Below are positions 12,251 to 22,967 of a stretch of 64,000 bases of DNA, one piece after another (within the stretch, counting starts at the first letter, position 1; each line of letters opens with the position of its first letter). The notes beneath the pieces are model-generated. The model saw only the letters and a list, made by a program, of their open reading frames with translations. It searched no databases and had not been told where the DNA came from. This DNA is from Hyposmocoma kahamanoa. Lineage: Eukaryota; Arthropoda; Insecta; Lepidoptera; Cosmopterigidae. Both the position numbers and the translations under genes were made by a program. The stretch is from the NCBI RefSeq assembly GCF_003589595.1, contig NW_020654748.1, forward strand, positions 4,880,167 to 4,944,166, in the 5' to 3' direction.

Positions 12251-12530
12251 ACAGTAGCAATGGAGTTCGTTATGGAAGAGTTCGTCCAGGGAAGTACTAT
12301 CTATTTTTGCCGCCAAGCAGTAATGTGAGCATACTGCGTTCTGTGTTTGAGTTGGTGAAATTACAAGATGTGACTTGTCAACTTATGTCTCAAGGTGATA
12401 GGCCCAATAGCGGTACCCCTAAGATCTTTGCTATTAAAAGCTCTGAGTGGCACAGCAACAGTTATGGATAGGCGTGTCAGTTACCATCAGGTGCACGACG
12501 TGTTCGTCGCGTCACTTGGTATTATAAAAA
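12251..12530 (+). repeat. Rep-D copy 4
   Basis: Nearly full length, from 'ACAGTAGCAATGGAGTTCG' to the 'GTCGCGTCACTTGGTATTAT' end and an A-rich tail. The open frames across it are artefacts. Confidence 0.85.
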
Positions 12531-12670
12531 AAATATATTAACGAAACTTTAATTTCTAGGCAGGATTATGTTCACAATCTCATTTTTTTCTCGTTTATTT
12601 GGAATAATAACATACTAAGACCTAGCAAACCACAATGGAAAGAGCATTAAATGCTTTACAGACAGTAATT

Positions 12671-12700
12671 ATATTTAGTACATTAAAATGTACTAAATAT
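12671..12700. repeat. Perfect 14-bp hairpin
   Basis: ATATTTAGTACATT, a 2-nt spacer, then its exact complement. AT-rich, but the match is complete. Confidence 0.7.
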
Positions 12701-12842
12701 ATTACATGCCAAATTTATTATGTCCAAGCACATATGCCCTCGGTTTAGTATGAAAAGAGTACTTTTGTAGATACCATATGGTCATGTAGAATATACAGCG
12801 CAATTTTTTTTAAATTATAGTATTACACTGGGCGTTAAAGTG

Positions 12843-13010
12843 TTCATAGGAATAATACAATACAAAATATTCTTTATTACCCACTGAGACAAATACATGA
12901 TAATATAAAAAACAGTCACAACACACACCCTTATTGCGTGATAACAATCTCTACCAGGCAACCTTCAGGTAACAGGAAAGACTATAAAACAATAATTAAT
13001 TGAGGGCGGA
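12843..13010 (-). mobile_element. LINE 3' tail (antisense)
   Basis: Starts 'AATACAAAATATTCTTTATT', the complement of a AATAAAG-type poly-A end, followed by 'TTATTGCGTGATAACAATCTC' and 'CAGGCAACCTTCAGG'. A related tail lies at 47165-47300. This matches the 3' untranslated end of a common insect LINE; no coding part remains. Confidence 0.55.
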
Positions 13011-13413
13011 TCAGAACATACATAGTGCACTTACACAAATGAAAATAAAATAAAATACTTATATTAAAATAAATTTATAGTATTGTCTAGGTCTAAATTG
13101 CTTCACATATTATTTACATTTTGATATCAATGATGTCTTAGAAAGGTGACTACAGCAGTTAGTCAATAAAAGTATGTCGTAGCTGTTGAGTTCATGTCTA
13201 GATGAAAAACTTAGATTTGTACAATATGTCGTTCAGACTTTTATTTGTACCTCTTTTCACTAGAGCCACAGATATAATTTGGTCATTTGTTTATTTGGTA
13301 GCAATTTATTTTTTCAACCTTCACCTTTACATTGAGGCTAGTAAAGCTAGTAATTAACGAGGACAGAATTTTTTAAAAGCTATCGTTTTTATCAGCAAAA
13401 ACGAAAATCATGG

Positions 13414-13487
13414 TATCATGTACTTAAGAACTACTAAGAACTTCATAAGTTTCTCACAGATGCGCAGACGGAGAAAGAAAGCCGTTT
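13414..13487 (+). repeat. Left copy of a ~70-bp direct repeat (TSD-like)
   Basis: This 74-bp segment, 'TATCATGTACTTAAG' to 'AAAGCCGTTT', recurs at 13695-13763 with a few changes and exactly brackets SINE-B copy 2. It also matches the SINE-C leader ('TTTCTCACAGATG'). Confidence 0.8.
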
Positions 13488-13694
13488 CCAGTCGAGTGGT
13501 TTGCACACGGTTTTACGTTGTGTCGCCATCTCTGAGGCCCGGGTTCAGTCCCCGGCCGGGTTAGTGTAGAAAAATTAACTTTTATAAATTGTTTCGGATC
13601 TGGGTGTTTGTGGTACCGTCCTTGTTTCCGATTTCCATAAGTCCTTTAGTTACTTACTTTGAGTTCGGAGCAACGTATGTGATGTTTTCTAAAA
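13488..13694 (+). mobile_element. SINE-B copy 2
   Basis: tRNA-like head 'GTCGAGTGGTTTGCACACGG' with a B-box-like 'GGGTTCAGTCCCCGGCC', body 'GGTGTTTGTGGTACCGTCC' and tail 'GTTCGGAGCAACGTATGTGA'. It is bracketed by a long direct repeat, so it was probably inserted into a SINE-C copy. Confidence 0.8.
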
Positions 13695-13905
13695 TATCAT
13701 GTACTTAAACTGAGAACTTCATAAGTTTCTCACGGATGCGCTGACGGAGAAATAAAGCCGTTTAAGCTCAACACAAATATCTGTAACGAATACATTAACA
13801 AATTCTTGAAGTCTACTGACTCGGTCTGTAGCTTAGTTGGTTAACAGGTTACTTGGCGGTTCAAGTACAGTCAGATCGAAGATATTTCGCGGCGTGTTCG
13901 ATTTT
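13695..13905 (+). mobile_element. SINE-C copy 2
   Basis: Leader with 'TTTCTCACGGATGCGCTGACG', then 'TCTACTGACTCGGTCTGTAG' and 'AGTTGGTTAACAGG' (degenerate A box), 'GGCGGTTCAAGTACAG' (B-box-like) and 'GATCGAAGATATTTCG'. Carries the right copy of the direct repeat that flanks SINE-B copy 2. Confidence 0.7.
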
Positions 13906-14427
13906 TGTATCAATAATAATAACAATCTTGTGGAGTATTTTCACAAAAAATATATTAAAATCGTATTAGTAAAAACATGATATTCAATTAAAAAAGGCGG
14001 CTTTTTCAGTAAAATCCGAGGTTTTTAAAAGACTTGAGTTCGAAAGACTTTTTTTGCATTTTGTTAAGCCTGTCCAACAATACCCCACTCAATGGGTAAG
14101 TGTAGCATTTTTGCGTTCTCTTTTACAAAAGAGGTTTGAAAAAGAATTATTTAGGCTTTTTTCTTTTTTTATATTCTCGGGTCATCAATACACGTCTTAA
14201 GGCGAGTCATCGGAGAAGAAGCGGAAAAAACTGTTTTTTATAACAAATGGTTTAAGCATTGACTATTATAATAATAATCTTACAAAAAATATACGATACA
14301 CCTAAGGTTATTGTCTAAAGAATGTGCTACTTTGTTACACGATAGGATGTACTTTGTCTGATCATATAAAATCCAGAATACAGGCCAAAGTAAAAGTGTA
14401 AAACGAATTATTTAAAAATATAGTAGC

Positions 14428-14640
14428 ATTAGAGCTAGCTCATTGTGAAAGAGTTCTTCCAGGGAATATTTTTGCCGCCAAGCAGTAATGTCAGCATTAC
14501 TGTGTTCCGGTTTTGAAGAGTAAGGGTGCTGGTGAAATTACAGGCTTGGCAACTTACGTCTCAGGGTGAGGGGGCAGAGGCATGTAGCTTACCATCAGGC
14601 GCACGACTTGTCCGTCCCGTCATGTGATATTATAAAAAAA
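14428..14640 (+). repeat. Rep-D copy 5
   Basis: Internal deletions shorten it. It keeps 'GAAAGAGTTCTTCCAGGGAA', 'CCAAGCAGTAATG' and the 'CCATCAGGCGCACGACTTG' end. Confidence 0.8.
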
Positions 14641-14649
14641 ATTGTATGG

Positions 14650-16250
14650 AGATATTTACGTACCACTAGTTATTAAATTCACATTCATCTTAAAATTTGC
14701 AAGTTGCCTAGCGGTTTGATGACACGCCGCGCCGACCGCTGCCCAGTCAGTCGCCATATCGGGCGCTTGTGAACTTCGAATCTGTGTCAAACTTTCTCCG
14801 CCTGTCTTTATTTTATTCATATTAATTTACAGCGCGCGAATTACGAAAGGCAAGGGGCGACCCCCACACCTCCCCTTCTAATATCTAGGGCTCGCATTGA
14901 AATACCTCGCCTTAACATCAAACTTCACGACAGTAAAACGTTCTAATTTGACTGAAGAATCCTAAAAATGTGAAGCAAAATAAACTGTTAATACTCTAGG
15001 CTGTATTACTATGGTAATTGCATTTTATAATAGGTAGTAGTGTAATTCCATGAAAGACATGATAAAACAGCACGTTTATGGTACTTTTTGTTTGCTGCGG
15101 ACAACGCGATCGATTTTGTTCGACATTGTACCGTGCACACAATGCAATGGTGAATTGTACTCCATAGCCTATCGTAAAGTACTCATATCACGTGATCGCT
15201 TATCATTTTACCTGATGTTTTGATCATGACACGCGTAGGTGCCACACGTCAGAGATTTAATCCTCTTAAATGACGTAAACGTAGACTGAGCATAAGATAG
15301 CGCACAGAAATGAAAAAAAACGTATGACAGAAGAATCCAATCGAGCATCGTAACATATATTGGAACCCGATGTCCTGCGGGAAATAAGTCGCGCTGCAAA
15401 AGCCTGCTCCCGCCTCTATAGTGGTTTCTGGGTTAATTTTATGCGATAATTGCGGCTAGTTTGCGACAAATAAAGCGGCCTTGACACACAAGTGAAGTTT
15501 AATGTGTCTTTGGAAAGAAATTCAAATTTTATCTAATTAAAAAATTCAAAATTCTTGGTTTTTTTTTTGTTTTATTATGAGGAATGCCGTGTTTACAAGT
15601 TTTATGCAATTTTAACAATCGCCTCTGGTTTTACGTACCTATATGAAATAACTATAGCAGTACAATTAATATCGAACCGTACCATAATCTCCTTCACCAT
15701 TACCCGGACATCCTATCTAAATATATGTCTGAAACTCAAGCGCTTTCATACTTCGACAAACCGTTTATAACATCGCTAGCTAGCTAGGCAAATAGAATGG
15801 CTCAAACCGAAAAACAAAATATCCATGTTACCGAATTGTCTTTTGCCTACGTAATCAGCCAACGACAGCCGAGTAATACATTTATGAATGTTTAGTAGCA
15901 ATATCTCGACTCATCCGTAGAACAAAGATGTTCATAGTATATTTCGTTCGTTCTTCTTCGCTGTGGATGTCAGATCGACCGTTGTTTGATTTTATATTTC
16001 CGAACGAAATAAGATATATAAATTCTCAAAACACCTTTACTTTTTTTGAATAACGAAATTATTTTCGTAACATATGTATTTTCTTTTCGCTATAAAAGGA
16101 CATCGGACTCTGTTCTTCGGATGAGTCGATATCTGATGTGAAGCTAAGACGCTGACTCTGAAAGAAAAGAACAAGTTTCTTATCGCCGAAAGAAAAATTA
16201 AGATTTTGGGACAAGCGTAAAGGGAAGATAGTAGCTGGAGAAAGAACCAG
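14650..16250. other. No gene or repeat recognised
   Basis: A 'GCCGCGCCGACCGC' patch near 14730 is more GC-rich than the surroundings, but no coding or repeat family is supported. The open frames at 15208-15399 and 15555-15770 show no motifs. Confidence 0.4.
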
Positions 16251-16254
16251 GACC

Positions 16255-16398
16255 TAGACAACGTGTCTGGCCCTGTAATCTCGTTCTGCGTCCGACATCC
16301 GTCCGAAACAATTACGGTCAAATAAGTAAAACTCGACCACATCAATGAACGCATATTGCGCATGAAGCTTCATACTTGGCAATATTTTTTAATTATAA
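16255..16398 (+). mobile_element. MITE-K partial copy (left arm)
   Basis: Shares 'CGTCCGACATCCGTCCGAAA', 'CAAATAAGTAA' and 'GCATGAAGCTTCATACTTG' with the full element at 52688-52885. The right arm is missing; SINE-A copy 1 begins where it stops. Confidence 0.75.
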
Positions 16399-16602
16399 CG
16401 CCTACACTCAACATGGCCCCGCGCTAGAGAAACCCTGTGTCATGGGTGCTATGGACACACACATAGACAACCACAAATTACACCCAAACTCACGAAAGAA
16501 ATAAATGTAGGCCATACAAATATTTCTCCTGGCCCGGGAATCGAACCTGGGACCTCTGCGTGGCAGTCCTGCATGGTAGCCTGTCAGCCACAGAGGCAGT
16601 TA
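16399..16602 (-). mobile_element. SINE-A copy 1
   Basis: Reverse copy of the family described at 26674-26906: complement of the tRNA-like head at 16555-16602 and of the 'GTGTCCATGGCACCC' body. Forms an inverted pair with copy 2, about 107 bp away. Confidence 0.9.
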
Positions 16603-16611
16603 CATTGGTCG

Positions 16612-17140
16612 CGTATTATTTAGTAGACGAGAGAGAACGAGAGCAGAGCCCCAGAGCCCAATCAAGGGAGAAATCAAGTTCGCAAGACTGCGTTGGATCG
16701 GATATTTAACTACCTCTGTGGCCGAACGGTTACCATGCCGGACTGCCACGCAGAGGTCCCAGGTTCGATTCCCGGGCCGAGAGAAATATTTGTATGACCT
16801 ACATTTATTTCTCTCGTGAGTTTGGGTGTAATTTGTGGTTGTCTATGTGTGTGTCCATGGCACCCGCGACACAGGGTTTCCCCAGTGGTGCGGGGCTATG
16901 TTGAGTGTGTGCGTTATTATTATTATTATATCACGAAAGAACTGTGAGAAAGGCCTAAATGGGATGTCTTAGAGGCCGTAATTCTTCGGCCCAAATACCG
17001 ATTGAGGAACGAAGTGGAGAAAGACCATCGCGCTCTGCACGTCGAGAATTAGGAGGAGATCGCACGAGACAAAACGCGCTGGAACCCACTCGTATGGAAG
17101 GCCAAGATCAACTTTGGATCGCTGAGCCAGCGGATTAAGT
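16612..17140 (+). pseudogene. RTE-like RT C-terminus split by a SINE
   Basis: The first part (16612-16708) encodes 'IKGEIKFARLRWIGYL', the 'RLRWLGHV' block of LINE C-termini. The second (16930-17140) encodes 'YRLRNEVEKDHRALHVEN', a stop, then 'EEIARDKTRWNPLVWKAKI' and 'NFGSLSQRIK'. The second part matches the minus-strand fragment at 4862-5117. SINE-A copy 2 sits between the halves, so the SINE inserted into an existing LINE remnant. The minus-strand frame at 16969-17175 is a shadow. Confidence 0.75.
16709..16929 (+). mobile_element. SINE-A copy 2
   Basis: Full-length: tRNA-like head (16713-16785), body with 'GTGAGTTTGGGTGTAATTTG', and a (TTA)n tail. Nested inside the LINE fragment 16612-17140. 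Confidence 0.92.
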
Positions 17141-17574
17141 AAGTAATATCTCTCACTTACAGTGAAGGAATACATCGTGATGCCATCTACACGTCGAAGA
17201 AGGGTCCTTTGAACACGTGTTTAGTCTTCTTTCTCTCTCTCTTTGGGGGAGATCGGTGTCTAGCTATTGAGACATACAACATTGGAACAACAAAATAATC
17301 AAAATGGATACCGAAAAAAAATTGTCAACAGTTATATTCTCAGCGGACGAACAACAAATTACTACTTCCCCCACATTTCATCTCACCGATTATTACATAT
17401 ATTCCCCGATCGCCATCGGCAATAATAATCTAATAAGACAGTGGTGTATTGGATTTCTGTAAAAATAAAATAGATCGTTCTAGATCACCGATTTAATTGA
17501 TTACAACTGAAACAATTATTAGAAGCACAGTACTGATCGATAATTAATCGCTAATGGCAACACCATTGCACGTG

Positions 17575-17640
17575 ACTTAATAACAAACACGCTTAGTCAC
17601 AATTTCACTTGATGATATGGTGAAGTGAGACCCAAAATAT
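17575..17640 (-). mobile_element. Jockey-type LINE tail fragment
   Basis: The complement reads '-ATCATCAAGTGAAATTGTG' and 'ACTAAGCGTGTT', the same end type as at 6530-6600. Confidence 0.55.
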
Positions 17641-17925
17641 ATATTTGGACGTAATTCGATCACACGGAAAATGAAAACAGAAGATACCGGTAGTGAAGTA
17701 TGGGGTCCGAAACATGATTGACTAAATTTCATTTTTCATTTTTCACTACGTTCATCTGCGAAAAATCAGTTCCATTTGATTGTTATTCAATGATATGTTC
17801 CATATGATATATTCCGTAATAAGTACGTTAGCGAACTATGGGCTCATTTTACAGTAAAAGAGTATATCAATGGGTCCTAAGTAATATGTAATAATAAGAA
17901 TGAATAATTATAGAGTTTTTATTAC

Positions 17926-18134
17926 AATAATAACGCACACACTCAACATAGCCCCGCACTAGGGAAACCCTGTGTCGCGGGTGCCATCGACACACACATA
18001 GACAACGACAAATTACACCCAAACTCACGAGATAAATAAATGTAAGTCATACAAATTTCTCCCGGTCCGGGAACCGAACCTCTGGGACCTCTTGTCACAG
18101 ACTAGCATGGTAACCGTTCGGCCACGGAAGCAGT
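17926..18134 (-). mobile_element. SINE-A copy 3
   Basis: Reverse copy with the 'AATAATAACGCACACACTC' end at 17926 and a diverged tRNA-like head at about 18063-18134. The B box is damaged by an insertion. Confidence 0.9.
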
Positions 18135-18334
18135 TTAAGGGCCGACCTAACAATTTGATCATTTTCACTTGTTTGTGGGAAATGCTTCATTTCATTATAA
18201 TCTATAAGGTAGCGTTAAAACATATTCAAGGTAATCTCAAAATACGAGGAAATACAGTTACTACACCATTCCGTGCCATAGGTATTGGTTTGAAGCGTGT
18301 CTACCTCCCACGCTTCAAAACCTACGCACCAATA

Positions 18335-18409
18335 TCATTACGCCTCAAGCATGATGTGACCCACGACGATACGCGTTTTTATAAAAAAAAATGCCTATTC
18401 ACTTCAGCC
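18335..18409 (-). mobile_element. Jockey-type LINE 3' fragment
   Basis: 'GATGTGACCCACGACGATACG' and 'AAATGCCTATTCACTTCAGCC' match the 6588-6650 part of the LINE 3' end. It joins directly to Rep-D copy 6. Confidence 0.6.
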
Positions 18410-18612
18410 TTTTTTATGATACCAAGTGACAGGACAAACAAGTCGTGCGCCTGCTGTTAAACGACTGTCCTGTTCATAGCAGTGGCATTGCCACTCAGAG
18501 CTTTGAGTCTGATCTGGTGGACACTGCCGCACTGCGCCCATGACCCTGTGACATAAGTTGACAGGTCTGTAATTTCACTGGCACATTATTACCCTTCAAA
18601 ATCATAATTATA
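18410..18612 (-). repeat. Rep-D copy 6
   Basis: Reverse copy from the 'ACCAAGTGACAGGAC' end to 'CCTTCAAAATCATAA'. The distal third is missing. Confidence 0.8.
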
Positions 18613-18769
18613 ATGTATTATATTAGGCATATAATATAATGTATTATACAAAAAAGCAAGACCATAAAATTGATAGTAAAGGAAATATTTCAATAAAACT
18701 TAGGGGCAACCAATGGCTATCAAATCGTACCCTTGTATACGTCATAAGCACTTTATCGCATGAAAACTA

Positions 18770-18920
18770 TAAAAATGATAGGAACTACATAAAAGAAATT
18801 ACGTACATGTGAAACTTTATCACTAGTATTTACACATAAAATGTTATCAACTAATATCTTTCGTAGAATCTTTAAACCTCTCTCCTGAAAAGTTATAAAT
18901 TTGCAAATGTGGCCTTATTA
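18770..18920 (+). repeat. Repeat J copy 3
   Basis: The best preserved copy: 'GGAACTACATAAAAGAAATT', 'TTCGTAGAATCTTTAAACC', 'CTCCTGAAAAGTTAT', 'CAAATGTGGCCTTATTACACC'-like end. See 6180 and 10290. Confidence 0.55.
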
Positions 18921-18967
18921 CACCAAAGGTGAAAAGGTTTTTTAATTATCTCAATGATATGATATTG

Positions 18968-19024
18968 TATAATAATGAAGATATTGTGGAATATTATCAT
19001 ATCCTTAATATCTTCACCATTATA
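18968..19024. repeat. Imperfect 18-bp inverted repeat
   Basis: TATAATAATGAAGATATT and AATATCTTCACCATTATA are complementary at 16 of 18 positions, with a 21-nt spacer. Confidence 0.6.
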
Positions 19025-19842
19025 TAAAATTTACATTCCATGTGTTCTCATTCTTAAACAAACTTATTATATTTATGATTATTATGTTTGTTATTTTATG
19101 TTATTATATCGAATTTTTATGTTTTCGCCATTGTTATTGAATGGAAACTAAACAATTTATTGAGGTCTAAATCGCGTATATTTTTTTAAAATAAACGAAC
19201 GTTTCAACGTCGTGTTAGTCACGCTGGTTATGTTTTTTAATATTTCGCTGTGATTAATTGGAATACATAATACAACATTTACAATTATTGCATGAAAATT
19301 ACACAAAAGCTTTGTATGCAGCAAAACGTATCACAATAATTTAAAATGGAAACCTGTAATGTCTTAAGACTTATGTATCACCTTGAACGTAACGATTTGA
19401 TTTGATGAATTCCATAATCGAATGCGAATTAAAAGCAAATGGTATTACTTATCTATAACAATACACATTTTTCGCATGTGAAACAACAATAAGCAGTTAT
19501 AAAGGTGCAGTCACGTCGGGCACGAGTGTGTAATAACGGGATGCCGCGACATTGTCTTCTCTGGAATGCGGCACTATATTAAATGAATCGTTGTCATTTC
19601 AATTACGATTATATACGAAAATACTTAATACAATGTGAGAGAAATGTGTTTAGGAAAATATGCTTTCAGTTTTGATAATTTTACCTGAGTCGTTCACTAA
19701 AATGTTGCAAGCCACAATATTTTAACTTTATTATAAATTCTCTATATAAAGTGTAGGTTGTACTGGTCAATCGTTTTTGTGAATGATGAACTTTAGAGCT
19801 TGTGTTCACAGGTTCTTCCAAACACTTAATCAAAAACAGAGC

Positions 19843-20336
19843 CATAGCATAATATGACAAATTTTAATATGGTAACTCCATACAAAGCTAGCAACGTGGC
19901 TTCTATGTATGTGTGCGGACGTACGCTGGAATTGTCGCATTGAAACGGTCGCTTGGTATAAATATAATAAATAAAATATAAAATTGTAAAAACAATATCA
20001 AATAATAGACGTGTTTATTGTTGTTTGTGGTAATTTGCGACAAGAGTGCCACAAATTCATTACTACTTCATAACATTCTCCATAGTCAAGACACCAATCC
20101 ACGATGCTGGTAGGTTAATAGGTGGTAGTAAAAATTATCAATACGTAGTATTATGTAAGTACCTACTGTATTTAGAAAAAAGGGTATTTCAATATAGCAC
20201 GACAATACCGTGATAAACATCTTTTTTTTTTTCAATTACGTTTTCAACTCGTAGGCACAACTAAAAAAATAATGTAACAACCCTACGCGCCGAGTGATGT
20301 GTAGGCATTTACTCTTCTTGCTTTTATTATACTATG
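19843..20336. mobile_element. MITE-N copy 1 with 7-bp TSD
   Basis: Ends in 'CATAGCATAATATGACAA' and 'TTGCTTTTATTATACTATG'. The left subterminal part 'ATGGTAACTCCATACAAAG' matches the element at 40583-40787. ACAGAGC occurs immediately before (19836-19842) and after (20337-20343), a perfect 7-bp duplication. It is 494 bp long, with no transposase. Confidence 0.65.
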
Positions 20337-20671
20337 ACAGAGCTGTGGAGCAATTTATAGAGTTAGAACACTTATTGAGGTAGACTCGGCTTGAGCCCGT
20401 CAGAAAATCTTTTTTTCAATGTAATACAAGCGAAAAAGATGTAGGTATACATTTCGCATTTGTGGTCCGCGCGAAAGTACAAAACTGTTTTTTTGCTTAA
20501 TACGATTACAGGTAAATAAGTTTGGCAACTTATGCGTGAAATCCCGTAGCCGCCTGAAGTTCGTCTCTGATTCTATTACATCTCGATAGTAAACCAGAGC
20601 AACATTTAGAAATTTCACTCCATCTAATAGTTCGCTTTAGAGCGAATACCTCGTATGTGATTTGAATGTGT

Positions 20672-20935
20672 TTTTTTATGATTCCAAGTAACGGAACGAA
20701 CAAGTCGGGCACCTGGTGTTAAACGACACGCCTGTTCACAGCAGTTGCAGAGTCACTCATAGCTTTGAGTCTGATCTGAGAGACACTGCCACACTGACTC
20801 AGAGACAAGTTGACAAGTCCCATGTGTCTGTAATTTCACTGGCACATTGTTACCCTTCAAAATCGGAATGTAGAAAGGTCGAAGTGTAGTAGGTAAGATG
20901 GCAGTACTTCCCTGGGCGAATTCTTAAACAGGAAA
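20672..20935 (-). repeat. Rep-D copy 7
   Basis: Reverse copy, nearly full length, with the 'AAGTAACGGAACGAACAAG' end and 'AAGATGGCAGTACTTCCCTGG' at the far side. A short deletion removes the 'CAGTAATG' block. Confidence 0.85.
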
Positions 20936-21073
20936 AACAGTTTAGTATAGACACATGTTGTTTGTAGTTTAAATTAGTTAAATTATGCCTCTCTTTGATG
21001 AATCTACAGCACCTACTCGAATTCATACATACATATTTTAACAAGTTTTATTAGTTAAACCAATATGTATAGC

Positions 21074-21450
21074 CTGAGAATAATAACGCATAGAAACCTA
21101 GTCCGCACACGCCAAGTGAGGCAAATTGAAGCGCGCCAAAAGGGCCTACACGAGCGGGCGGGCCGTCAGTGCTCAAGGTCAACTTGCACCGCGAACAGAT
21201 CAAGAATTTTAGCTAAAAATGACGAAATGTGCGGTAAATGAGTGTAAAAATACGTCAGACAAACATAAAATAGATACTAACATCACATTCCAGAAGGAAG
21301 TAACGCGTTTAACTTCTATTTTTATATGAATATTCACTAAAACCGAAAATTAACCTACTACTAAAACTAGCCTACATGAATTTGATTTTTGCCTCACTTG
21401 TGACAGTTCGTTTGATATGAAACTATCATTCTATGCGTTATTATTCTAAG
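21074..21450 (+). mobile_element. P-superfamily-like element, 22-bp TIR, 8-bp TSD
   Basis: The termini 21074-21095 and 21429-21450 are inverted copies matching at 21 of 22 positions ('CTGAGAATAATAACGCATAG' at left; one G/T change). TGTATAGC lies at 21066-21073 and again at 21451-21458, a perfect 8-bp target duplication. A second, internal inverted pair, 'CAAGTGAGGCAAA' / 'TTTGCCTCACTTG', lies inside both ends. The element is only 377 bp but retains the start of a THAP zinc finger at 21219. THAP domains with 8-bp duplications are characteristic of P elements. This is probably an internal-deletion derivative. Confidence 0.8.
21219..21329 (+). pseudogene. THAP zinc-finger N-terminus remnant
   Basis: A 36-codon frame opens 'MTKCAVNECKNTSDKHKI' and continues 'ITFQKE'. 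THAP domains begin with M--C-V--C (the C-x(2-4)-C pair) and carry an 'I-FH-FP' segment about 20 residues later. Here the two Cys are at residues 4 and 9. 'ITF' is present but the His-Phe-Pro that should follow is replaced by 'QKE', and the frame stops soon after. The rest of the C2CH finger (distal Cys and His) and any DDE-type catalytic part are gone. It could be a truncated first exon; the function (DNA binding to the element ends) is lost. Confidence 0.6.
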
Positions 21451-22967
21451 TGTATAGCATAACCGAGATTTTTACTTTAAGGCCGTGTGATAGAGAGAGT
21501 AGCTCCCAACGTAGCAGTGTATATCGTCAGCTTCGGCTTCACCATTGGAACTTTCAAAATCAGTCTCAGTTTTTTTATTGTTAGTGTTTTCAAATTTCTT
21601 GTTCTAAAATATACATACTTATGTTTACAACATGTTGTGTATTTGTAAAATAAATGTAAAAAGAGATTTTCATACCCAAAATATTCAAAAATACTACTGT
21701 ATATGTATATAGCTAGGTACGTATAACCAACCAAAGTGTACAAGCCATGTATTGCGTTTCAGAGATACAGGCTATCGTGTGAATTGGACCGGTATCTAAT
21801 TGGATTAAAACAATGTCAATACACTGAAAGCTTGAAATATTGGATTATATGAACGGGATACTCGTTGTGAAAACTGGTAGTTTATGCTATTGAGAGACTA
21901 TGACGCATTTTTAGTGTTATACGAAGAAGAAATTGTGTTTTAAATCTTTGAAGTTATTTGAAAAGTTCCTACGATTAAATAATTTACATTACTGCGGACA
22001 GGAACAGAAGTAAAAAACAAGTCGTACGTCTTCCGGAGAATTCTCCACGGGAATTCCGAAAGCTACCGTATCGTATATAGTTTGTACAGAGTCAAGAGTA
22101 CGGCAAGCTTGACACTTAAGATTTAAATCCAACTCTATACCGCTTACGATAAGAACGGTCCAAAGTACAAAATGACAAGCTTGACGTGCTCTTGACTATA
22201 CTTTACACAATTGATATAAAGTTTATTACGCTACGTACAATTTCGTTACAAAAATCTTCTTCCATTCCCATCCTCAGCAATGTAAATTAAACCAAATAAT
22301 CGGATTTGAAATTTATTCCATAATTTCCTTTTAAAGTAATATCCCTAATTTTGGTGACATCTCAATTATTACTAATTAAGAAATTAAAATAAAAGTTTGA
22401 TTAACTCGTTCCGTAATGAGTTTTACAAGAAATGTGGAGTGAATTCTAGAGTGAATATTATAATTATGTAAACTGGGTCACGAGTTCGTCACCATAATAA
22501 TGCTGATCATTCCAAAAGTTCTATTTATTCTGTTCCAACGTAGATTTATCACAAAAACACAATTTGACAGAATAAAAATAAAATTACGTTTATTTCTAAG
22601 TACAAAATTTTTTTAATCAAAGATCAAGCAAATTTCATATTAAATGTATGGGAGCGTTGTTGGATACTTTTAGTTTTATTTTTAAAAAGTTATTAATGTC
22701 ATTTTACTCATTACATAACCTACTTTCGATATCAGCTTCAAGGTTTTTGATATATCTTATATTTACGGCATAATAAGCTCGGCACACTTAACGATTACAA
22801 CCCGTATAATCAAGCAAGTTGAAAAAATTACCTACTTTATCTTTAAGTCGATTGAATGCGTCCGATTTACACTAAGTGCGAAGAGCAATTGATAGAAGTA
22901 CGACGATAGCCGAAACACGAAGATTGCTGATTGATAAATACATCTCTATATTTAGAAAATAGCTGGC

